Positions 1-5,180 of a stretch of DNA of 5,180 nucleotides are shown here, in pieces. The position numbers and the translations under genes were made by a program. The stretch's first letter is position 1; every line of letters begins with the position of its first letter. Source of the stretch: Verrucomicrobia bacterium UBA2460 (GTDB lineage: Bacteria > Verrucomicrobiota > Verrucomicrobiia > Methylacidiphilales > Verrucolacustridaceae); NCBI GenBank assembly GCA_002342345.1, contig DDPU01000068.1, forward strand, positions 1 through 5,180, written 5' to 3'. The notes under the pieces are model-generated. The model ran no database searches. It was not told the DNA's origin and was given only the letters and a program-made list of their open reading frames with translations.

Positions 1-288
1 TGGCCGATGGATTCCACCCAGGGATTCCATGCGGTCATCAACCTTCTCTTTGTCCCGCTTTGGCTCCTGAGCGGGGCGCTCTTTCCGGCGGCTGGGGCGG
101 CGGAGTGGGTGCGGGTGTTGATCCGCTACAACCCGCTCAGCTATGCCCACAATGCCCTGCAGGGTTTGCTGGCCACCCAGCCCGGCATGCCCCTTCCCGC
201 CGACCTGTCCCAGGATTTTTCCATCGTGATCACGGTCACCCTGGTGCTGGTGATGGCCTGCGCGTTCCAGGTCAGCCGACGTTCGTGA
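1..288 (+). CDS. ABC-2 type transporter permease, C-terminal part (5'-truncated by window)
   Basis: The reading frame is open from base 1 and ends at TGA 286-288, giving 95 visible residues; the start lies upstream of the window. The visible part has a hydrophobic segment (about residues 11-28, containing LWLLSGALFP), a loop, an amphipathic stretch with RYNPLSYAHNALQGLL (about 42-57), and a final membrane helix (about 71-88) ending in a short basic tail (SRRS). The pattern of LSG..FP followed by NPLSYA is typical of the C-terminal end of ABC-2 family permeases (NodJ/DrrB/YadH type), which pair with an ATPase to move a substrate across the inner membrane. The substrate cannot be read from this piece. 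Its stop overlaps the start of the SCO gene (GTGA), so it is probably translated together with oxidase assembly factors. Its family is fairly sure; its role in oxidase biogenesis is inference from position. Confidence 0.8.
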   Translation, partial: WPMDSTQGFHAVINLLFVPLWLLSGALFPAAGAAEWVRVLIRYNPLSYAHNALQGLLATQPGMPLPADLSQDFSIVITVTLVLVMACAFQVSRRS

Positions 289-974
289 CCGGCCCGGCCC
301 CGGCCTCTCCGGGCCCCCGATCCGCCAGCCGGCGTCTCACCACGATTGTCTGGACCCTTCTCTCTCTCGGTTTGTTTGCGGTCATCTTGGGGGGGATGCG
401 GGAAATGTGGCAGGCATCGGAACGGCACGACTTCCGTGAACTGCCGGTCTTGGGCCAACTGAACGATTTCCGCCTGATCGAGCGGGACGGGCAACCCCGC
501 ACACTCGCGGACTTGAAGGGGCAGATCTGGTTTGCCGGCTTTTTCTTTACCGACTGCCAGGGACCTTGTCCCGCCTTGATCGGCCAGATGGTGGAGCTTT
601 CCCGTGCGGTCGCCCGGACGAAGGGCAAGGTGCGGGTGGTGGCCATTTCCGTTGATCCGGAGACCGATACCCCCGGGCGGCTGCGGGAATACGCCAAACG
701 GATGGGCGTGGGGGATAATTTCTGGCTTCTCACCGGGCCTCTCCCGGAGGTGTTCCGGATCGCCCGGGAGGGTTTCAAGGTTGCCGTGGAAGAGAATCCC
801 CCCGGGGCGGTGCCCCAGGCCGGAAAAATGCTGCACAGCACCAAGGTTGCCCTCGTCGACGCGCAGGGCAGGATCCGTGGATATTATGACGGCACGGGCG
901 GGGAACTTCTGGGACGGGCGCTGCCCGATCTCGGAGACTTGATGCACGAGGCGGGGGAGGGGAACCGCCCATGA
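285..974 (+). CDS. sco1: SCO1/SenC family copper chaperone for cytochrome oxidase assembly
   Basis: Membrane-anchored thioredoxin-fold protein of 229 residues, expected to deliver copper to the CuA site of cytochrome c oxidase and/or keep its cysteines reduced. Seen in sequence: one N-terminal membrane helix (about residues 19-38) without a lipobox, preceded by basic residues so the domain faces the periplasm; the copper motif CQGPC (Cys91 and Cys95) after FFFTD; the strand and loop ISVDPETDTP (121-130); and the conserved histidine in LHST (His184). All three copper ligands of the family are therefore present. I chose GTG 285 because it overlaps the permease stop (GTGA) and keeps the membrane anchor. 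The frame is open further upstream to about base 60, but that part overlaps the permease and looks like out-of-frame translation. ATG 396 would remove the anchor. No good ribosome binding site precedes GTG 285, so translation is probably coupled to the permease. Its stop overlaps the next gene (ATGA). Confidence 0.93.
   Translation: MTGPAPASPGPRSASRRLTTIVWTLLSLGLFAVILGGMREMWQASERHDFRELPVLGQLNDFRLIERDGQPRTLADLKGQIWFAGFFFTDCQGPCPALIGQMVELSRAVARTKGKVRVVAISVDPETDTPGRLREYAKRMGVGDNFWLLTGPLPEVFRIAREGFKVAVEENPPGAVPQAGKMLHSTKVALVDAQGRIRGYYDGTGGELLGRALPDLGDLMHEAGEGNRP
956..962 (+). promoter_or_regulatory. Ribosome binding site of the DUF420 gene
   Basis: GGAGGGG lies 8 bases before ATG 971, inside the last codons of the SCO gene. 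It supports ATG 971 as the start. It sits in the 10-base loop of a possible hairpin formed by GGCGG (950-954) and CCGCC (965-969). Confidence 0.6.
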
Positions 975-1390
975 CTTTTCAGGATCTGCCGCTGGCCAAT
1001 GCCATCCTCAACAGCATCACCGTGGTGTTGCTGACGGCCGGATGGATCCAGATCAAAAAAGGCAACAGGGAGGCGCACCGGAAACTGATGACGGCGGCCT
1101 TCGTGGTCTCGGCCCTGTTTCTGGCCGGCTACCTGACCCACAAGGTCACCGTTGGGCCGAAATTGTTTCCCATGCAGGGTTGGCCCCGCGCCGTTTACTT
1201 CTCGATCCTCTTCCCCCACACGATCCTTGCGATCGTCAACCTGCCATTCCTCCTCGCGGCGATCTGGTTTGCCATCACCGGAAAGTTTGAGAGCCACAAG
1301 AAAATCACCCGGTGGCTTTGGCCGAGTTGGATGTTTGTCTCGGTGACAGGGGTGTTGGTGTACCTGATGCTCTACCAGTGGTTTGTTTGA
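971..1390 (+). CDS. DUF420 family membrane protein (CtaM-like oxidase assembly factor)
   Basis: A 139-residue integral membrane protein with four predicted helices (about residues 8-25, 40-60, 75-101, 117-136). It belongs to the DUF420 family, whose studied members include Bacillus YozB and Staphylococcus CtaM; CtaM is needed for activity of a heme aa3-type terminal oxidase. Seen in sequence: histidines at the helix ends typical of the family, namely His36 (EAHRKLM), His57 (GYLTHKV), His83 (FPHT) and His109 (ESHKKITRW), which could bind heme or copper. The start ATG 971 overlaps the SCO stop as ATGA and has a strong Shine-Dalgarno sequence 8 bases upstream. Being coupled to SCO supports a job in oxidase maturation in the inner membrane. 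The exact biochemical activity of the family is not established, so I give no gene symbol. Confidence 0.88.
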   Translation: MTFQDLPLANAILNSITVVLLTAGWIQIKKGNREAHRKLMTAAFVVSALFLAGYLTHKVTVGPKLFPMQGWPRAVYFSILFPHTILAIVNLPFLLAAIWFAITGKFESHKKITRWLWPSWMFVSVTGVLVYLMLYQWFV

Positions 1391-1447
1391 AGGGTTGTGG
1401 CAACGGAATTCAGGGGTTACGGAACTTCGAGCCAAGCTATCCCATAC

Positions 1448-1476
1448 TTGCAACTCGGTCTCAATAAGCCCAAAAT
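1448..1476 (+). promoter_or_regulatory. Possible sigma70-type promoter before feoA
   Basis: TTGCAA (1448-1453) and CAAAAT (1471-1476) are separated by 17 bases and each match the -35 and -10 consensus at 4 of 6 positions. This is the best candidate in the only sizeable intergenic gap, which is also more AT-rich than the flanking genes. Transcription would begin near 1483, leaving a very short leader before ATG 1488 and about 14 bases before ATG 1497. I see no Fur-box or DtxR-box-like palindrome around it. The call is weak. Confidence 0.22.
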
Positions 1477-1487
1477 ATGTCTGAGAA

Positions 1488-1724
1488 ATGAAGGCAATGG
1501 ACCTGACCCAAGTGGGGGCTGGACGCGAAGTCCGGGTAAGCCGGCTGGATTGCGCCCCCGGCACCTGCCAGCGGCTTCGGGAAATGGGCTTTTGTGAGAA
1601 TGCCATGGTCAGAAAAATCCGGGGTGGGGCCGACCTGGTCTGTTGGGTCTGCGGCACCCGGGTCGCGCTGAGCGCACGGCTCGCCCGGCAGATCCTCGTC
1701 GAGACCGTCGACGGAAACTCCTAA
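1488..1724 (+). CDS. feoA: FeoA family ferrous iron transport protein, cysteine-rich
   Basis: Small cytoplasmic protein (78 residues) with an SH3-like beta-barrel fold, which acts with FeoB in Fe2+ uptake. Seen in sequence: an opening beta region (MDLTQVGAGREVRVSRL), the helix QRLREMGFCENAMVRKI (28-44), and the C-terminal GTRVALSARLARQILV (56-71), a classic FeoA order. It has five cysteines (Cys22, Cys27, Cys36, Cys52, Cys55), including a CWVC motif just before the GTRVALS segment; E. coli FeoA has only one, at its very C-terminus. ATG 1488 follows an in-frame TGA at 1482. ATG 1497 is an equally good or better start: it begins MDLTQV like many FeoA proteins and has GAGA 10 bases upstream, while ATG 1488 has that GAGA only one base away. 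FeoB follows 6 bases after the stop, in the same reading frame. The family call is secure; the start is uncertain by three codons. Confidence 0.92.
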   Translation: MKAMDLTQVGAGREVRVSRLDCAPGTCQRLREMGFCENAMVRKIRGGADLVCWVCGTRVALSARLARQILVETVDGNS

Positions 1725-1730
1725 ATCCCC

Positions 1731-3779
1731 TTGAGCCAGGACCAGCCCCGCCGCTGGATTGCGGTGGTCGGCAATCCCAACGCCGGCAAAAGCACACTCT
1801 TCAACGCCCTCACCGGCCTGCGTCAGCGTGTGGGCAACTATCCCGGGGTAACGGTGGAAAAACGGACAGGTACCGCCTACACCCTGCACGGCGAGGCGAT
1901 CGAACTGGTTGATTTGCCCGGCATGTACAGTCTCTCGCCCCGCTCACCCGACGAGGAGATCGCCCGGAAGGTCCTGCGGGGGGAATCCGACGGCATTCCC
2001 CAACCCGACGCCATCCTCTGCGTGGTCGACGCCAGCAACCTCGAGCGGAACCTTTTTCTCGTCACCCAGGTGATGGAGCTCGGCATCCCCGTGCTGGTGG
2101 CCCTCAATATGGTGGACGTGGCGGAGGCGCGCGGCGTCCGGATCCGGCCCGGGGAACTGAGCCAGCGGATGGGGGTGAAGTTCCTGCCCACCGTGGCCAC
2201 GAGGGGAAAGGGGCTGGTGGAACTGCGGGCCGCGCTGGGACAGAAACTTTCCGATCCGGGAGAACGCCGCTGGGTGATGCCCCCGCAACTGGCCACGGCC
2301 GTCGGGCAGATTGCCGCCGCCTGGCGGGACGCCCTTCCGGCCGAACTGGGCGCCGAGGGACGGGCCCTGGAATTGCTTGCCGGAGGCAAGGACGGGCCGG
2401 AAGGCGCGCGGAAACTGGCGGCTGCCTGGCGGGAACGCTTTCGCGAGCAGGCGTATGACTGGCCGGCAGCCGTGGTCCAGGCCCGCTACGCCTACCTCAA
2501 AGAGATGCTCGGTCAGGCCGGGGTGGGACACGGGCAGGCCCATCTGACCTGGACGGACCGGATTGATGCGCTGGTCCTGAATCCCGTGGCCGGCTGGGGC
2601 GTGCTGGCGGGAATCCTCACCCTGCTGTTCACCTCCATCTTTTCCATCGCCGCCTATCCGATGGAGTGGATCGATATCGCTTTTTCCGCCGCCGGGGGAT
2701 GGCTGCAAGGGGCGATGCCTGCCGGACTCTTCCGGGACCTGCTGGTGGACGGCGTCCTCGCCGGCGTGGGTGGGGTGGTCATCTTTCTTCCCCAGATCCT
2801 CATTCTGTTTTTCTTTCTCGGCCTGTTGGAGGACTCCGGCTACCTCGCGCGGGCCGCATTCCTGCTGGACCGGGTGATGCACCGGGTTGGCTTGAGCGGA
2901 AAGTCGTTCATCCCCCTCCTCAGCTCCTATGCCTGCGCCATTCCGGGCATCATGGCCACGCGGACGGTCGAGGATCCCAAGGACCGTCTCACCACCATCC
3001 TGGTGGCCCCGTTGATGAGCTGCTCCGCCCGGATTCCCGTCTACACGACCCTGATTGCGGCGGCCGTTCCGGCCGCGGTGATGCCCTCGTGGGCCAAGGC
3101 CGGGGCGATGCTGGGGCTTTACGCCCTGGGAACCGGCACCGCCTTCGTGTTGGCATGGTTGTTCCGGAAAAAGATGATGGGTGGGGGATCCCCGCCCCTG
3201 ATCCTGGAACTGCCTCCCTACCGGAGACCCTCCCTGCGAACGGTCGCCCTGCGGATGTGGGAACGCGCGGTGATTTTCCTGCGTCGGGCCGGAACGGTGA
3301 TCCTGGCGCTCTCCATCCTGCTTTGGTTCCTTTGCAATTTCCCGCATACGGCGGAGGATCCCACCGAACGGCTGGCGCAAAGTTTCGCCGGTCAGATCGG
3401 ACACGCCCTGGAGCCGGTGCTCCGGCCGCTGGGTTTCGACTGGCGGATCGGCATCGGCCTGGTCGCCTCCCTGGCGGCCCGGGAGGTGTTCGTCAGCACG
3501 ATGTCGATCGTCTACCACGCCGGGGGCGAGGAGGAGGGGCTGGTTCAGGCAATGCGCTCGGCCTCCTGGCCGGACGGCTCCTTGATCTACACCCCGCTCA
3601 CCTGCTTGGCCCTGCTGGTTTTTTACGTCTACGCGCTCCAGTGTCTCAGCACGGTGGCGGTGGTGCGCCGGGAAACCGGGAGTTGGAAGTGGCCCGCTTT
3701 CATGATGCTTTATATGGCGGGGCTCGCCTATGCCGGTGCCTGGCTGGTGCAGGCCGTGGGCGGAATGCTGGGAGGGTAG
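1731..3779 (+). CDS. feoB: FeoB ferrous iron transporter
   Basis: Inner-membrane GTP-dependent Fe2+ importer of 682 residues, shorter than the 773 of E. coli FeoB but within the family range. N-terminal G domain: G1 GNPNAGKS (14-21), switch I/G2 Thr41 in NYPGVTVEK, G3 DLPG (61-64), G4 NMVD (126-129) and a G5-like VATRGKG (155-161). A helical spacer domain covers about 170-275. The membrane domain follows, with the family hallmarks LPQILILFFFLGLLEDSGYLAR split over 354-374, LSGKSFIPLL (388-397), gate motif ACAIPGIMATR with Cys402, MSCSARIPVY with Cys431, and QCLSTVAVVRRETGSWKW (637-654) with Cys638. No key residue is missing. The start is TTG 1731: an in-frame TAA (the feoA stop) at 1722 prevents any earlier start, and the next candidate, GTG 1764, would leave almost nothing before G1. 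There is no strong ribosome binding site, so translation is probably coupled to feoA. Confidence 0.97.
   Translation: MSQDQPRRWIAVVGNPNAGKSTLFNALTGLRQRVGNYPGVTVEKRTGTAYTLHGEAIELVDLPGMYSLSPRSPDEEIARKVLRGESDGIPQPDAILCVVDASNLERNLFLVTQVMELGIPVLVALNMVDVAEARGVRIRPGELSQRMGVKFLPTVATRGKGLVELRAALGQKLSDPGERRWVMPPQLATAVGQIAAAWRDALPAELGAEGRALELLAGGKDGPEGARKLAAAWRERFREQAYDWPAAVVQARYAYLKEMLGQAGVGHGQAHLTWTDRIDALVLNPVAGWGVLAGILTLLFTSIFSIAAYPMEWIDIAFSAAGGWLQGAMPAGLFRDLLVDGVLAGVGGVVIFLPQILILFFFLGLLEDSGYLARAAFLLDRVMHRVGLSGKSFIPLLSSYACAIPGIMATRTVEDPKDRLTTILVAPLMSCSARIPVYTTLIAAAVPAAVMPSWAKAGAMLGLYALGTGTAFVLAWLFRKKMMGGGSPPLILELPPYRRPSLRTVALRMWERAVIFLRRAGTVILALSILLWFLCNFPHTAEDPTERLAQSFAGQIGHALEPVLRPLGFDWRIGIGLVASLAAREVFVSTMSIVYHAGGEEEGLVQAMRSASWPDGSLIYTPLTCLALLVFYVYALQCLSTVAVVRRETGSWKWPAFMMLYMAGLAYAGAWLVQAVGGMLGG
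3771..3776 (+). promoter_or_regulatory. Ribosome binding site of the FeoB-associated small protein
   Basis: GGAGGG within the last feoB codons lies 4 bases before GTG 3781. It supports this GTG as the start of the small membrane protein over the upstream in-frame ATG 3730, which lies inside feoB. Confidence 0.5.
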
Positions 3780-3780
3780 G

Positions 3781-3936
3781 GTGGGGGAGTTCTGGCAGAC
3801 GGCGGCGGTGTTGGTCACCGTGGTCCTGGCGGCGGCCTACCTGGTCCGCAAAATTCTGCGAAAAAAGCCGTCCGGCGGCTGCAGCGGTTGCCCAACCGAA
3901 AATAAGTTCCCCCCGAAATCTCCCCCCCTAGTCTGA
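3781..3936 (+). CDS. FeoB-associated Cys-rich membrane protein
   Basis: A 51-residue single-span membrane protein. Seen in sequence: a short N-terminus (GEFWQ), one hydrophobic helix (about residues 6-24), a basic patch (RKILRKK, 23-29), then the motif GGCSGCP with Cys34 and Cys37, and a polar, proline-rich tail. The layout of one helix followed by lysines and a G(G)CxGC motif is that of the small FeoB-associated protein family found directly after feoB in many genomes. Its function is not settled; a role in stabilising FeoB or handling Fe2+ on the cytoplasmic side is inference. GTG 3781 is chosen because it lies one base after the feoB stop with a GGAGGG just upstream; in-frame extension to ATG 3730 would be inside feoB. 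The last codons contain runs of six and seven cytosines (3909-3914, 3922-3928), so the C-terminal end is a likely place for sequencing or replication slippage. Confidence 0.8.
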   Translation: MGEFWQTAAVLVTVVLAAAYLVRKILRKKPSGGCSGCPTENKFPPKSPPLV

Positions 3937-3942
3937 CGTAAG

Positions 3943-5180
3943 ATGGAAACCGCCTCCGTTTCCGTAAGGACCCCCTGGTACCGGATTCTCTACGTCCAGG
4001 TGTTGCTCGCGGTGGCGGCGGGAATCCTTGTCGGGTATTTTTTCCCGGGTTTGGGAAAATCCCTGAAGCCTCTGGGGGACGCCTTCATCCGCATGGTGAA
4101 GATGATGATCGCCCCAATCATTTTCTGCACGGTGGTCCACGGCATCGCCTCGATGGGGGATCTCCGGCGGTTGGGTCGGACGGGATGGAAAACCCTCCTC
4201 TACTTCGAGGTCGTTTCCACCCTTGCCCTGGTGATCGGCCTGGTGGTGGTGAATGTTTTCCGGCCCGGGGAGGGATTCAACCTGGATGTGCGCACGCTGG
4301 ATCCCGGGGTGGGGAAGGCTTACCTCACCAAGGCGCACGGAACCGACAAGGCGGACTTTTTCCTGAACATCATTCCTTCCTCCTTCCTGGGGGCCTTCAC
4401 CTCAGGCGACCTGCTGCAGGTTCTTTTCATCGCCATCCTCACCGCCCTGGCCATCACCCTGCTTCCCCAGCGGGGTCGGGCCGTCCTCCAGGTCGTGGAG
4501 GAGGCGGGAAAACTTTTCTTCGGGGTGATGGGCATCGTGGTGAAGGCGGCACCGATCGGTGCCTTTGGGGCCATGGGGTACACGGTGGGAGGTTATGGCC
4601 TCGCTTCCCTGAACAAGCTCCTGGCCCTGATGATGGGGTTTTATCTGACCTCGGGCATCTTCGTGGTGCTGGTGCTGGGATTGATCCTGAAGTTTTCGGG
4701 AGTCCCCTTGTTTCGTTATCTTGCACACATCAAGGATGAACTCCTTCTGGTGCTGGGGACCAGCTCCTCGGAGACGGCGCTGCCCGGTATTATGAAAAAA
4801 CTCGAGCAGCTGGGCTGTGCGAAATCCACGGTCGGTTTGGTGATCCCGACGGGCTACAGCTTTAACCTCGATGGCACCAACATTTACATGACCATGGCGG
4901 CCGTCTTTCTGGCTCAGGCGACCAACACCCCTCTGGATCTTTCCCATCAGATCGCCCTTCTGCTGGTTGCCATGGTCACTTCGAAGGGGGCCAGCGGCGT
5001 CACCGGGGCGGGTTTTGTGACCCTGGCTGCCACCCTGGAGGCCGTGCCCGGGATCCCGATCGAATCCCTGGCCATCCTCGTGGGGATCGACCGTTTCATG
5101 AGCGAGTGCCGTGCCATCGTCAACTTCATCGGCAACGGGGTGGCGGCCATTGCCATCAGCCGCTGGGAAGGCGAGGTCTC
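3943..5180 (+). CDS. dctA: C4-dicarboxylate:cation symporter DctA (3'-truncated by window)
   Basis: Inner-membrane secondary transporter of the dicarboxylate/amino acid:cation symporter family, expected to import succinate, fumarate or malate. The frame stays open from ATG 3943 to the window edge (412 full codons). It matches E. coli DctA (428 residues) closely from memory throughout, so only the tail is missing. Seen in sequence: [20 protein letters not shown] (16-35), [20 protein letters not shown] (42-61), [20 protein letters not shown] (85-104), [17 protein letters not shown], the serine-rich hairpin [10 protein letters not shown] (272-281), [12 protein letters not shown] with DGT at 310-312, hairpin segment [13 protein letters not shown], and [19 protein letters not shown] from Asp383. 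Arg390 and Asn394 match substrate and ion site residues Arg397 and Asn401 of GltPh. Ser387 stands where GltPh has Asp394, which holds the amino group of aspartate, so a dicarboxylate substrate fits better than an amino acid. It starts 6 bases after the FeoB-associated gene with only a weak ribosome binding site. Confidence 0.95.
   Translation, partial: METASVSVRTPWYRILYVQVLLAVAAGILVGYFFPGLGKSLKPLGDAFIRMVKMMIAPIIFCTVVHGIASMGDLRRLGRTGWKTLLYFEVVSTLALVIGLVVVNVFRPGEGFNLDVRTLDPGVGKAYLTKAHGTDKADFFLNIIPSSFLGAFTSGDLLQVLFIAILTALAITLLPQRGRAVLQVVEEAGKLFFGVMGIVVKAAPIGAFGAMGYTVGGYGLASLNKLLALMMGFYLTSGIFVVLVLGLILKFSGVPLFRYLAHIKDELLLVLGTSSSETALPGIMKKLEQLGCAKSTVGLVIPTGYSFNLDGTNIYMTMAAVFLAQATNTPLDLSHQIALLLVAMVTSKGASGVTGAGFVTLAATLEAVPGIPIESLAILVGIDRFMSECRAIVNFIGNGVAAIAISRWEGEV

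Noticed and set aside
60..284. In-frame upstream extension of the SCO gene
   Set aside because: It overlaps the permease, and its translation is Gly/Pro/Ala-rich with no family features; GTG 285 fits the stop/start overlap and the membrane anchor.
141..947. - strand open frame opposite the permease and SCO genes
   Set aside because: Antisense shadow of a clear SCO gene, with a biased composition and no domain features.
1426..1458. Imperfect inverted repeat in the DUF420-feoA gap as a possible terminator or operator
   Set aside because: Short paired blocks broken by a mismatched internal loop, with no T-run after it; too weak to call.
1397..1597. Small + strand frame starting GTG 1397 in the gap before feoA
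   Set aside because: It runs about 110 bases into feoA in another frame, has no properly spaced ribosome binding site and no recognisable features.
1944..3818. Very long open frame on the - strand opposite feoB
   Set aside because: Its product is rich in Gly, Arg, His, Gln and Pro with no domain pattern, and it is antisense to an intact feoB; long shadow frames are expected in GC-rich coding DNA.
3861..3880. Hairpin AGCCG/CGGCT with an adjacent A-run, which on the - strand reads like a terminator ending in T's
   Set aside because: The stem is only 5 base pairs, there is no - strand gene nearby to terminate, and the bases are explained by the KKPSGGC codons of the small protein.
2666..3931. 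Long + strand open frame overlapping feoB in another frame
   Set aside because: Low-complexity Gly/Arg/Pro-rich translation, fully inside feoB and the following gene, whose motifs are intact.
4185..4739. Alternative + strand frame inside dctA
   Set aside because: Arg/Gly/Pro/His-rich shadow; the dctA frame carries all family motifs across the same bases.

Overview
This is a compact, GC-rich bacterial window with seven genes, all on the + strand and most separated by fewer than 10 bases. It suggests an aerobic, respiring Gram-negative-type bacterium: it carries assembly factors for a heme-copper oxidase (a SCO protein and a DUF420/CtaM-type membrane protein) and a ferrous iron importer. The combination of ABC-2 permease, SCO and DUF420, together with the sequence style of FeoA and FeoB, reminds me of Verrucomicrobia and related PVC bacteria. 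That is recollection rather than a search result, and I hold it with low confidence.

Layout. Bases 1-288 are the 3' end of an ABC-2 type transporter permease. It overlaps the start of a SCO1/SenC copper chaperone (285-974), which overlaps a DUF420 four-helix membrane protein (971-1390). The GTGA and ATGA stop/start overlaps tie these three into one translationally coupled unit, probably the tail of a cytochrome oxidase biogenesis operon. Then comes the only real intergenic gap (1391-1487, 97 bases). It holds a weak promoter-like sequence, and I see no clear terminator or Fur/DtxR box in it.

The second unit is feoA (1488-1724), feoB (1731-3779, TTG start), a 51-residue FeoB-associated Cys-rich membrane protein (3781-3936) and dctA (3943 to beyond the window end). 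Gaps are 6, 1 and 6 bases, so all four are probably co-transcribed. FeoA, FeoB and the small protein form a GTP-dependent Fe2+ uptake system in the inner membrane. DctA is a C4-dicarboxylate:cation symporter that runs off the right edge, probably missing only its C-terminal tail.

Together the window joins oxidase maturation (copper delivery, assembly) to iron supply, followed by a respiratory carbon substrate transporter. I see no mobile elements, CRISPR arrays, tRNA/rRNA genes or convincing new system. The points most worth a second look are the cysteine-rich FeoA, the in-frame feoA/feoB junction, and the placement of dctA at the end of the feo cluster.
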